Shown here piece by piece: positions 1 to 5,279 of a stretch of DNA of 5,279 nt. The number at the start of each line of letters is the position of its first letter. Within the stretch, counting starts at the first letter, position 1. The notes below the pieces were generated by a model. It had not been told where the DNA came from. It saw only the letters and a list, made by a program, of their open reading frames with translations, and searched no databases. Source of the stretch: an uncultured Eubacteriales bacterium (GTDB lineage Bacteria > Bacillota > Clostridia > Oscillospirales > Acutalibacteraceae); assembly GCA_934486455.1 (NCBI GenBank), contig CAKSPR010000065.1:1-5279 (forward strand), written 5' to 3'. The position numbers were made by a program, and so were the translations under genes.

Positions 1-385
1 CGATAAACTGAGCCTCGATAAGAGGCCCCTTGACGGTTATAACCGGCTCAAAGGGAAAAACAGGCGTTCCCTCGGGCACCGCCCAAACGCTGCAGGTAAA
101 TTTGAAGTTTTTAAGGTAATTGAGAAAATCCTCCGAAAAGCTTTGGGTAGAGCGGAGGTAATCTATGTCCTCGTCGGTGAATTTAAGATTTCTGAGATAA
201 TCGATAAGCTGGGAAAGGCCTGCCGACACGATAAAACCGCCCCCGTCGGGAATGTCGCGGTAAACAAGGTCGAAGTAGGCCGTGCGGGATGCAATGTCCC
301 CGCCCATTGCGCCCGATGCCATTCCGAATTGGCAAAAGTCGGTCAGAAGAGCCGAGCGGGCTTTATTGTTCAAAAAGCAGTTCAT
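1..385 (-). CDS. pncB: Nicotinate phosphoribosyltransferase, N-terminal part (gene runs off the window)
   Basis: Reading the minus strand from the ATG at 385-383 gives 128 uninterrupted codons up to the window edge; the C-terminal part is missing only because the window ends. The family joins nicotinate to PRPP to make nicotinate mononucleotide in the cytoplasmic Preiss-Handler route of NAD salvage. Family landmarks are in order: an N-terminal LLTDFCQFGMA block (residues 13-23, usually LLTDLYQLTMA), YFDLVYRDIPDGGGF with AGLSQLIDYL (about 41-66), FTDEDIDYLRS (70-80), and VPEGTPVFPFEPVITVKGP followed by LIEAQFI at the edge. The start is set by a GAAGGAAG ribosome binding site (401-394) eight bases upstream. 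A minus-strand extended -10 promoter at 537-510 would give a leader of roughly 118 bases. One oddity: residue 18 is Cys (TGC) where relatives normally have Tyr. The identification is firm; the PRPP-binding and catalytic residues lie outside the window, so activity cannot be judged. Confidence 0.9.
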   Translation of the reverse strand, partial: MNCFLNNKARSALLTDFCQFGMASGAMGGDIASRTAYFDLVYRDIPDGGGFIVSAGLSQLIDYLRNLKFTDEDIDYLRSTQSFSEDFLNYLKNFKFTCSVWAVPEGTPVFPFEPVITVKGPLIEAQFI

Positions 386-509
386 TTTTAAAACTTCCTT
401 CTTTTGTGGTCTTTTTCAGGATAAATTTCGGCGGAAAAAATCGTGCAAAAACGAACGATTTGCGAATTTAAACCATATAATCCGTTTGTTTCCTGTTCTC
501 TACACCGTT

Positions 510-537
510 ATTTTACCACATACCGAAAAAAAAACAA
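510..537 (-). promoter_or_regulatory. Predicted sigma-A promoter for pncB
   Basis: On the minus strand, TTGTTT (537-532) is followed after 16 bases by TAAAAT (515-510). The -10 box is preceded by TGG, forming an extended -10 (518-510). Transcription would start near base 503 and run into pncB. The -35 box is a moderate match, so the extended -10 probably matters most. Predicted from sequence only. Confidence 0.55.
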
Positions 538-568
538 GAATAAATAATAAAAAATAACAATAAAACTG

Positions 569-597
569 TTGCAATGTGGAACAAACGGTGGTAGAAT
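569..597 (+). promoter_or_regulatory. Predicted sigma-A promoter for the XRE gene
   Basis: TTGCAA (569-574) and TAGAAT (592-597) are separated by exactly 17 bases, and TGG directly before the -10 box makes it an extended -10. Transcription would begin near 604, giving the XRE gene an untranslated leader of about 200 bases. Its -35 box lies 31 bases from that of the pncB promoter, so the two polymerase sites sit back to back and one regulator could affect both. Predicted from sequence only. Confidence 0.65.
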
Positions 598-663
598 ATC
601 ACTATCGAGGCGAAAATGCCGCAAAAACCCCGCATTATTGCGCCCCGGTTGTAAAAAATTTGT

Positions 664-681
664 TAATTGTCATTTCAATTA
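664..681. repeat. Inverted repeat in the XRE leader, possible operator
   Basis: TAATTG (664-669) and CAATTA (676-681) form a perfect 6-bp inverted repeat with a 6-base spacer. It extends to about 8 pairs (TGT / ACA) if one T is bulged. The sequence ATTACA recurs at 678-683, 712-717 and 724-729. Such dyads are typical in form for dimeric HTH regulators, but short AT-rich repeats also arise by chance in this composition. Its role as an operator is inference. Confidence 0.3.
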
Positions 682-801
682 CATTTTAGAAAAAAGAAAC
701 TTAGGAATTATATTACAATTGGAATTACAGTGCCGAAAAAGTCAAATAAAAAATATAAAGAAAATTCCGATCGCACAAGACAACAAAGGGAGGCTCCACC
801 A

Positions 802-1047
802 ATGAGGATTAGAAAGAAAGACATCGGATCAGCAAACATTGTAGGAAAGAAAATCGAATCGCGCCGTAAATCAATCGGTATGAAGCAAAAGGACCTGCTG
901 GCGCAAATTCAAATCAGAGGCATAGAAATGAATGCCTCCGGTCTTTCCAAAATTGAGGGTCAGATAAGACATGTCAACGATTACGAACTGATTGCTTTTG
1001 CCGACATTCTCGGTGTTTCGGTAAATTGGCTTCTTGACCTCGAATAG
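802..1047 (+). CDS. Small XRE-family helix-turn-helix transcriptional regulator
   Basis: This 81-residue cytoplasmic protein is essentially one Cro/C1-type DNA-binding domain after a short basic N-terminus (MRIRKKDIGSANIVG). Helix 1 covers about residues 13-25 (IVGKKIESRRKSI). The helix-turn-helix follows: MKQKDLLAQIQ (27-37), then the recognition helix near NASGLSKIEGQIR (44-56). A C-terminal segment, YELIAFADILGVSVNWLL (61-78), completes the five-helix fold and is the usual XRE ending. There is no ligand-binding, peptidase or toxin/antitoxin-like domain, so it probably acts as a dimer. The ATG at 802 is chosen because AAGGGAGG (786-793) sits eight bases upstream; an in-frame ATG at 667 has no such site and would add Lys/Asn-rich residues unlike the family. 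An intrinsic terminator follows 14 bases after the stop, so the gene is monocistronic. Stand-alone proteins of this kind occur across Clostridia. Its target is unknown; autoregulation or control of divergent pncB is inference. Confidence 0.85.
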   Translation: MRIRKKDIGSANIVGKKIESRRKSIGMKQKDLLAQIQIRGIEMNASGLSKIEGQIRHVNDYELIAFADILGVSVNWLLDLE

Positions 1048-1061
1048 GCTATGCTTTTTTG

Positions 1062-1095
1062 GCCCTGCGATTTTTTCGCCGGGCTTTATTTTTTT
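1062..1095 (+). terminator. Rho-independent terminator of the XRE gene
   Basis: GCCCTGCGA (1062-1070) pairs with TCGCCGGGC (1076-1084) through eight base pairs and one T/C mismatch, around a five-T loop. The stem is followed directly by TTTATTTTTTT (1085-1095). It lies 14 bases after the regulator's stop codon and before the next promoter, which separates the two transcription units. Confidence 0.85.
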
Positions 1096-1105
1096 GTTCT
1101 TTGTC

Positions 1106-1134
1106 TTGAAAAAGACGCTCCGTTACTTTATAAT
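1106..1134 (+). promoter_or_regulatory. Near-consensus sigma-A promoter for the tatD-recG unit
   Basis: TTGAAA (1106-1111) and a perfect TATAAT (1129-1134) are separated by the ideal 17 bases. This is the strongest promoter match in the window. Transcription should start near 1141 and give tatD a leader of about 88 bases. That leader contains a 10-bp GC palindrome (1187-1196), but I see no convincing regulatory fold in it. The -35 box begins only eleven bases after the end of the upstream terminator's T tract. Confidence 0.8.
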
Positions 1135-1228
1135 TATATGTAAGCCTAAATATGTTTTCCGCACGCCGGGCATAACCCTTAACCTCCCCGCGCGGGCTTT
1201 ACGGCTTTTTGAGAAAAGAAGGGATAAA

Positions 1229-1984
1229 ATGATTTTCGACAGTCACGCCCATTACGACGACAGCCGCTTTGACGGCGACCGTGACGACCTTTTTAACAGG
1301 GTATTTAAAGAAAAGAAGGTCTGCGGGGTCATAACCTGCGGAACAAACATAGAAAGCTGTAAACGAGCCGTTGCCCTTTCACAAAAATACGATAATGTAT
1401 ACGCCTCGGTGGGGGTATACCCCGAGGACATAGTCGACACCGTAGACCTTGATGCCTTAAAGGCTCTGGCAGCCTCCGAAAAGGTGGTGGCAATCGGCGA
1501 GATAGGACTTGAATATCACTATGAAGGGGTCGACCGCGACACCCAAAAGCGGGAGTTCAAGCGGCAGATAGAGCTTGCAAACGAGCTTTCCCTTCCCATA
1601 ATCGTCCACGACCGAGAGGCTCACGGCGACACGGTTGAAATTTTACGGTGCACAAGGCCGAAAGGGGTCGTGCATTGCTTTTCGGGCAGCGTTGAAACCA
1701 TGAGGGAAATACTGAACCTCGGCATGTACATCGGTCTCGGCGGAGCGGTAACCTTTAAAAACGCCAGAGTTCCGGTTGAAGCGGCAAGAGAGGTTCCTAT
1801 CGACCGCCTGCTTCTCGAAACCGACGCTCCGTATATGAGTCCGGTACCCTTCAGAGGACATCGGTGTGATTCGACCATGATAAAGTATACGGCCGAAAAA
1901 ATTGCCGAGGTAAGGGGCGTTTCGACCGACGAAATTTTAAATGCGGCCGAAAAAAATGCCAAGACGCTTTTCGGAATTAAATAA
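1229..1984 (+). CDS. tatD: TatD-family metal-dependent hydrolase / DNase
   Basis: The 251-residue product has the usual length for TatD enzymes, TIM-barrel hydrolases with two divalent metal ions. E. coli TatD has 3'-5' exonuclease activity and is linked to repair of oxidative damage. The metal ligands are visible: DSHAHYDD (His6, His8), VAIGEIGLEY (Glu91), PIIVHDRE (His127), VVHCFSGS (His149) and LLLETDAPYMSPVPFRG (Asp199). The closing motif varies the usual TDAPYLAPVPYRG-type ending only slightly. Tyr64 in VGVYPED stands where the family commonly has His (VGVHP). The ATG at 1229 is preceded by GAAGGG (1218-1223) with a five-base spacer; the open frame runs back to 1034, but that stretch crosses the terminator and promoter. 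Transcription is predicted from 1106-1134. recG follows 187 bases downstream in the same direction, probably in the same unit. The family assignment is secure; the physiological substrate is not, because these enzymes are often annotated only as hydrolases. Confidence 0.92.
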   Translation: MIFDSHAHYDDSRFDGDRDDLFNRVFKEKKVCGVITCGTNIESCKRAVALSQKYDNVYASVGVYPEDIVDTVDLDALKALAASEKVVAIGEIGLEYHYEGVDRDTQKREFKRQIELANELSLPIIVHDREAHGDTVEILRCTRPKGVVHCFSGSVETMREILNLGMYIGLGGAVTFKNARVPVEAAREVPIDRLLLETDAPYMSPVPFRGHRCDSTMIKYTAEKIAEVRGVSTDEILNAAEKNAKTLFGIK

Positions 1985-2171
1985 AAAATGCAGGGTGCGA
2001 AAACCGCACAATCCGCCGAACGGGCATAGAGCAAGGCGCAAAACGCCCTAAGCATCAACCGCAAAACACCCCGTCGAAAGCACCCGCAGGAATTGCATAA
2101 AAATGCCCTTGCAGACACGGCGAAAAACAAGCCGAAAGCTCGGCCGTCAAAAAGGATGGGAGGCAGGAAAA
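1985..2171 (+). other. Hairpin-rich spacer between tatD and recG
   Basis: The 187-base gap has no convincing gene or promoter. It holds several short inverted repeats with A-rich loops: GTGCG/CGCAC (1995-1999 / 2005-2009), GGCG/CGCC (2035-2038 / 2044-2047), GCAT/ATGC (2095-2098 / 2103-2106) and GCCGA/TCGGC (2131-2135 / 2140-2144). A longer-range pairing, GGGTGC (1993-1998) with GCACCC (2080-2085), can extend by TGC/GCA with one bulged A and would compete with the first hairpin. Variants of GCGAAAAC/GCAAAAC recur near 1997, 2038, 2061 and 2120. No hairpin is followed by a T run, so none is an intrinsic terminator. The recG ribosome binding site GGGAGG (2158-2163) lies at the end. Function unknown. 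Confidence 0.5.
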
Positions 2172-4208
2172 ATGGAGCTGACACCGCAAAGCGATATAAG
2201 GTTTTTAAAGGGAGTGGGAGAAAAGCGCGCCCTTCTTTTTGCAAGGCTGTCGGTTTACACCGTTTCCGACCTTTTGTGCCTCTATCCCCGCGCCTACGAG
2301 GACATCTCGGTCATAACCCCTCTCGAAAGCGCCCCCTTTGAACAAAAATGCTGTATCCGCGCAAGAATCACCGGCGGGCCTGAGGTCAGAATTTCCTCGG
2401 GCGGGACAAGAGTATATACCTTCTCGGCGAAATCCGACGGTACCCCCCTTAAAATCGTTATTTTCAACAACATCTATGCCGCCAAGGGGCTGAAAACGGG
2501 AGAGACCTACCTTTTCTACGGCAGGGTCGGCGGAGGCTTTCTTTTGAGGGAGATGCTCTCTCCCGACATTTTCCCCGACGGACAAAACAGAATATACGCC
2601 GTCTATCCTCAAACGGCGGGCATGACCTCCAAAAGCATTTCTAAGTGCATAAAAAATGCCCTTGAGGCTTTGGGAGACAAAATTACCGACCCCATTCCCG
2701 GGCACATTCTCAAAGCCTGCAACCTCATCGACCTTAAAGAGGCTCTTTTTAAAATTAATTTTCCCGAAAACCGCGACGACATAGAAATTGCCAAGAGACG
2801 GCTTATTTTCGGCGAGCTTTTGACCTTTTCCCTCGGCATGCTGACCCTTCGGAAAAACGAGCGCGCCAAAACCGCCGTTAAAATGGAAAAAGATCACTGC
2901 GACGAGTTTTTCAAAAAACTGCCCTTCTCCCCCACCGATGCTCAAAAGCGAACGGCGAGAGAAATAGCGGAGGACATGAAAAAGGACATGCCGATGCGGC
3001 GGCTTTTGCAGGGTGATGTAGGCTCGGGAAAAACGGCGGTGGCCGCCTGCGCTCTATACGGTGCCGTTAAAAACGGCTGGCAAACCGCCTTTATGGCTCC
3101 CACCGAGATATTGGCAAGCCAGCACTTTTCCTCCCTTAAAAAGCTTTTGGGAGAGGATGTGAGCATCGCCCTGCTGACAGGTTCCCTGACCGCAAAAAGA
3201 AAAAAGGAGATATACCGCGCTCTTAAAGAGGGTGAGATCGACCTTCTGATCGGCACCCATGCCCTGATAGAGCAAAAGGTGGAGTTTAAAAATCTCGGCC
3301 TGTGCGTCACCGACGAGCAGCACCGTTTCGGCGTTAACCAGCGTGCCACATTGACCGAAAAGGGACAAAATCCCCACCTTCTCGTCATGTCGGCCACCCC
3401 TATTCCGAGAAGTCTTTCGCTGATAATTTACGGCGATCTCGATCTTTCGGTGCTGGACGAAATGCCCCCCGGCAGAACCCCCATAGAAACCTATGCCGTT
3501 TCCTCGGCTCTCCGTGCCCGTGCCTGCGGCTATGTCAAAAAGCATCTCGACGCGGGAAAGCAGGGATATATCATCTGTCCCCTTGTTGAGGAGGGGGAAA
3601 ACGACGCCGTTGCCTCGGCCGAAAAGACCTATGAAAGGCTTTGCAGGGAGGATTTTACCGGATACCGCCTCGGCCTGCTTCACGGAAAAATGAAGTCCAA
3701 GGACAAGGACGCGGTCATGGCCGATTTTGCAAGCGGGAAGATACAGCTTCTTGTGGCCACGACGGTGGTTGAGGTGGGGGTGGATGTGCCCAACGCCGCC
3801 ATTATGATAATCGAAAATGCCGACCGCTTCGGCCTTTCTCAGCTCCATCAGCTCAGAGGACGGGTGGGACGCGGCAGCTTTAAATCCACCTGTATTCTCA
3901 TAAGCGACGCCAAAAGCGAAGCGTCAAAGCGGCGAATGGACATCATGAAAAGCACCTGCGACGGCTTTAAAATAGCCGACGAGGATTTAAAAATGCGGGG
4001 CCCCGGCGACTTTTTCGGCTCGCGGCAGCACGGTCTTCCCCTTTTCAAAATTGCCGATCTTGCCACCGATACCGAGCTTGTTAAAATGTCGGCCAAAGCG
4101 GCAAAGGAGCTTATAAAATCCGATCCCGACCTGTCCCTGCCCGAGCATAAAGAGCTTCGCAAAAAAACGGCAAGGCTTTTCGACTCTCACTCGGGCGGTA
4201 TAAGCTGA
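2172..4208 (+). CDS. recG: ATP-dependent DNA helicase RecG
   Basis: This 678-residue protein is close to the usual RecG length. RecG drives regression of stalled replication forks and branch migration of Holliday junctions and R-loops. The N-terminal wedge region begins with a helix-hairpin-helix-like LKGVGEKRALLFARL (12-26) and an OB-fold lies at about 55-130. The first motor domain starts near PTDAQKR (254-260). It has Walker A GDVGSGKT (281-288), APTEILA, the RecG-type Walker B DEQHRFG (381-387) and motif III SATPIPR (407-413). The second motor domain carries LLVATTVVEVGVDVPNA and motif VI QLRGRVGRG (560-568). The TRG element follows, from TCDGFKIADEDLKMRGPGDF (595-614) to GSRQHGLP (616-623), coupling ATP hydrolysis to fork translocation. 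All key residues are intact. The ATG at 2172 is chosen for its GGGAGG site (2158-2163) eight bases upstream; an in-frame ATG at 2103 would add 23 non-family residues encoded by the hairpin spacer. It is probably co-transcribed with tatD. Confidence 0.97.
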   Translation: MELTPQSDIRFLKGVGEKRALLFARLSVYTVSDLLCLYPRAYEDISVITPLESAPFEQKCCIRARITGGPEVRISSGGTRVYTFSAKSDGTPLKIVIFNNIYAAKGLKTGETYLFYGRVGGGFLLREMLSPDIFPDGQNRIYAVYPQTAGMTSKSISKCIKNALEALGDKITDPIPGHILKACNLIDLKEALFKINFPENRDDIEIAKRRLIFGELLTFSLGMLTLRKNERAKTAVKMEKDHCDEFFKKLPFSPTDAQKRTAREIAEDMKKDMPMRRLLQGDVGSGKTAVAACALYGAVKNGWQTAFMAPTEILASQHFSSLKKLLGEDVSIALLTGSLTAKRKKEIYRALKEGEIDLLIGTHALIEQKVEFKNLGLCVTDEQHRFGVNQRATLTEKGQNPHLLVMSATPIPRSLSLIIYGDLDLSVLDEMPPGRTPIETYAVSSALRARACGYVKKHLDAGKQGYIICPLVEEGENDAVASAEKTYERLCREDFTGYRLGLLHGKMKSKDKDAVMADFASGKIQLLVATTVVEVGVDVPNAAIMIIENADRFGLSQLHQLRGRVGRGSFKSTCILISDAKSEASKRRMDIMKSTCDGFKIADEDLKMRGPGDFFGSRQHGLPLFKIADLATDTELVKMSAKAAKELIKSDPDLSLPEHKELRKKTARLFDSHSGGIS

Positions 4209-4350
4209 CAGCGGCCGCGCAATTTGCCCGTTTCCTTTTTTCTCCCGCCCTTTCTCTCCCGTTCGCCGGACACGGCACAAAACGACGGGCGGCCCGCAAT
4301 GCAAACCAATCATGCAGTTAAAACCTTAATTTAAAAGGAGAAAATACACC
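4209..4350 (+). other. Spacer between recG and the epimerase gene, with pyrimidine tract
   Basis: The 142-base gap opens with the palindrome GCGGCCGC (4211-4218), which can pair with GCGGCCCGC (4289-4297) if one base is bulged. Between them lies a C/T-rich tract (4231-4260) interrupted by one G. C-rich, G-poor RNA of this kind resembles Rho loading sites, so Rho-dependent termination after recG is possible but not shown. I see no intrinsic terminator and no credible promoter. The end is AT-rich and carries the downstream gene's ribosome binding site AAGGAG (4335-4340). Confidence 0.4.
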
Positions 4351-5271
4351 ATGAAAATTAACAAAACAACATACAAGGGCGTTCTCGCCATCGAATGCGA
4401 AACCGACAGCATAAGGGTAAAATTCCTGCCCGAAAACGGCTGCCGCCTGCAATCCATTGTGGAAAAGCAAAGCGGCAAGGAGTTTTTGGCTCTCGATTCC
4501 GACCCTGATTTCAAGCCCCAGTTTTTAGGCGGAAGCTATGTTGAGGGCGATGTTTCGGGCTGCGACGACATGTTCCCCACCATAGACCCCATGTCCTTTG
4601 ACGAGGGAGCGCGAAAGGGTGTTGAATACCCCTGCCACGGAGAGGTTTGCCGTGTGGCTCATTCGGTTGAGCTGTCAGACGACGGATTTACGACATTTTA
4701 CCATTCAAAAAGCCTTGATTACGACTACAAAAAAACCGTGACCGAGGGCGAGCACGGCGGCGTTAAAATAAGCTATGAAATAACCAACACGGGCAGCGAC
4801 GACTTTCGCTGTATGTGGGCGGCGCATTTTATGGCGGCGGCCGAAAAAGGCGGATATGCCGTCACCCCATTTAATGACGGCGACAAGGGCGAGATAATGT
4901 TCGACGAGGACGGACAGTACGGCAGGCGCAACGATGTTTTTGCCGTTCCTAAAGCCGCCCTTTGCTCGGGAGATTACAGCAAAAGCGCCAACGCCTATAA
5001 ATTCTTTTATCTCGATAAGCTGAGCGAAGGCAAGGTTGGATATTTTGTCCCCTCGGTGGGAAAGGCGGTGACCCTGCGGTTTGATAAGGACAAGCTGCCC
5101 TACATCGGCGTGTGGGTAAACAACGGCCGATTTAAGGAGATGTACAACATCGCCATGGAGATAGCCACATCCCCCTTTGACAAGCCCGAAACGGCAATCG
5201 AGCGGGGCATAGATTTCAAAATCCCCGCAGGCCAAAGCTTTAAATTCGACATCACCGTAACGGTGGAATGA
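4351..5271 (+). CDS. Aldose 1-epimerase (galactose mutarotase)-like protein
   Basis: The 306-residue cytoplasmic protein matches the galactose mutarotase-like superfamily, which interconverts alpha and beta anomers of aldoses or binds related sugars. In order it shows an opening beta segment, LPENGCRLQSIVEKQSGKEF (26-45); GCDDMFPTIDP (70-80), like the family's DECFPTI element; CHGEVCR with His96 and Glu98; YEITNTGSDDFRCMWAAHFM (142-161) with the probable acid His159; YIGVWVNNGRF (251-261); and NIAMEIATSPFDKPETAIERG (266-286) with the probable base Glu270, then the usual IPAGQSFKFDITVTV end. There is no signal peptide or membrane segment. The ATG at 4351 follows AAGGAG (4335-4340) by ten bases. 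No promoter was found, so it may be transcribed by read-through from recG. The superfamily also includes glucose-6-phosphate epimerases and uncharacterised sugar-binding members, so the substrate is uncertain. No sugar-catabolic gene is visible nearby to help. Confidence 0.85.
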   Translation: MKINKTTYKGVLAIECETDSIRVKFLPENGCRLQSIVEKQSGKEFLALDSDPDFKPQFLGGSYVEGDVSGCDDMFPTIDPMSFDEGARKGVEYPCHGEVCRVAHSVELSDDGFTTFYHSKSLDYDYKKTVTEGEHGGVKISYEITNTGSDDFRCMWAAHFMAAAEKGGYAVTPFNDGDKGEIMFDEDGQYGRRNDVFAVPKAALCSGDYSKSANAYKFFYLDKLSEGKVGYFVPSVGKAVTLRFDKDKLPYIGVWVNNGRFKEMYNIAMEIATSPFDKPETAIERGIDFKIPAGQSFKFDITVTVE

Positions 5272-5272
5272 T

Positions 5273-5277
5273 AAGGA
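5273..5277 (+). promoter_or_regulatory. Ribosome binding site of a following gene
   Basis: AAGGA lies two bases after the epimerase stop codon (TGA 5269-5271) and two bases before the window edge. It resembles a ribosome binding site for a closely spaced plus-strand gene just outside the window. That would place the epimerase gene in an operon with what follows rather than only with recG. The motif is short and its start codon cannot be seen. Confidence 0.35.
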
Positions 5278-5279
5278 AT

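Larger units (their letters stand above)
386..801. other. Divergent AT-rich control region between pncB and the XRE gene
   Basis: This 416-base gap contains no credible protein gene. Open frames crossing it lack ribosome binding sites and are made of low-complexity Lys/Asn/Ile-rich residues. It is markedly richer in A and T than the flanking genes, with long A runs at 526-534. It holds the pncB leader with a 7-bp inverted repeat (AAATCGT 438-444 / ACGATTT 455-461), two divergent promoters (537-510 minus, 569-597 plus), and the XRE leader with an inverted repeat and three ATTACA copies. The XRE ribosome binding site AAGGGAGG (786-793) closes the region. No riboswitch class that I can recognise is present. 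Confidence 0.7.

Noticed and set aside
143..391. Plus-strand open frame opposite pncB
   Set aside because: It is antisense to a clearly recognisable pncB reading frame and has no family-like sequence.
667..801. 45-codon N-terminal extension of the XRE regulator
   Set aside because: The upstream ATG lacks a ribosome binding site and encodes low-complexity basic residues. AAGGGAGG before 802 decides the start.
569..805. 78-codon open frame in the XRE leader
   Set aside because: Its start overlaps the predicted promoter, it has no ribosome binding site, and its composition is that of translated AT-rich non-coding DNA.
1187..1196. CCCGC/GCGGG palindrome in the tatD leader as a terminator or riboswitch
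   Set aside because: It is a loopless 10-bp palindrome, too close for a normal hairpin, and no known leader motif surrounds it.
1034..1228. 65-codon N-terminal extension of TatD
   Set aside because: It would begin inside the XRE gene and run through a terminator and a near-consensus promoter. The family starts at the DSHAH motif just after 1229.
2103..2171. 23-codon N-terminal extension of RecG from an upstream in-frame ATG
   Set aside because: It has no good ribosome binding site, its residues do not resemble RecG, and the ATG at 2172 has GGGAGG at ideal spacing followed by the family N-terminus.
1621..2244. 207-codon minus-strand open frame spanning the end of tatD, the spacer and the start of recG
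   Set aside because: It is the shadow of two confident plus-strand genes, is rich in Phe/Leu/Arg/Ala/Cys as expected for antisense reading, and has no supported start.
3054..3848. 264-codon minus-strand open frame inside recG
   Set aside because: It lies wholly opposite the conserved helicase motifs of recG, and long antisense frames are expected there from codon bias.
1..5279. Defence island, CRISPR, prophage, transposon or novel multi-gene system
   Set aside because: There are no array-like repeats, terminal inverted repeats, integrases, transposases or unknown gene clusters. Four of the five genes belong to well-known housekeeping or metabolic families, and the fifth is a simple XRE regulator.

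Overview
The window looks like ordinary chromosomal sequence from a Gram-positive anaerobe of the class Clostridia, probably an uncultured gut Oscillospirales/Ruminococcaceae-type lineage. This is inferred from the character of the proteins, from strong AAGGAG/GGGAGG-type ribosome binding sites, and from moderately GC-rich genes separated by AT-rich control regions. No mobile element, CRISPR array, rRNA, tRNA or defence cassette is visible.

Layout. Bases 1-385 hold the first 128 codons of a nicotinate phosphoribosyltransferase (pncB) on the minus strand; the rest lies outside the window. Bases 386-801 are a long AT-rich divergent control region with two good extended -10 promoters facing away from each other, one for pncB and one for the plus-strand regulator. 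Bases 802-1047 encode an 81-residue single-domain XRE-type DNA-binding protein, closed by an intrinsic terminator at 1062-1095. About ten bases later a near-consensus promoter (TTGAAA-17-TATAAT, 1106-1134) starts a second plus-strand unit: a TatD-family metal-dependent nuclease (1229-1984), a 187-base spacer rich in short inverted repeats, the DNA helicase RecG (2172-4208), a 142-base spacer with a pyrimidine tract, and an aldose 1-epimerase-like protein (4351-5271). A new ribosome binding site right after its stop suggests that another gene follows.

How the genes fit together. TatD and RecG both act on DNA: 3'-5' exonuclease/DNA-repair activity has been reported for TatD enzymes, and RecG remodels stalled forks and branched DNA. 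Sharing one promoter is plausible. The epimerase-like sugar protein has no obvious link to them and may be a separate or read-through gene. pncB belongs to NAD salvage. The small XRE protein has no known target; autoregulation through inverted repeats in its own roughly 200-base leader is a hypothesis.

I did not find convincing evidence of a previously undescribed system. The points most worth a second look are the hairpin-rich tatD-recG spacer, the long leader of the XRE gene, and single-residue departures from family consensus in PncB (Cys18) and TatD (Tyr64).
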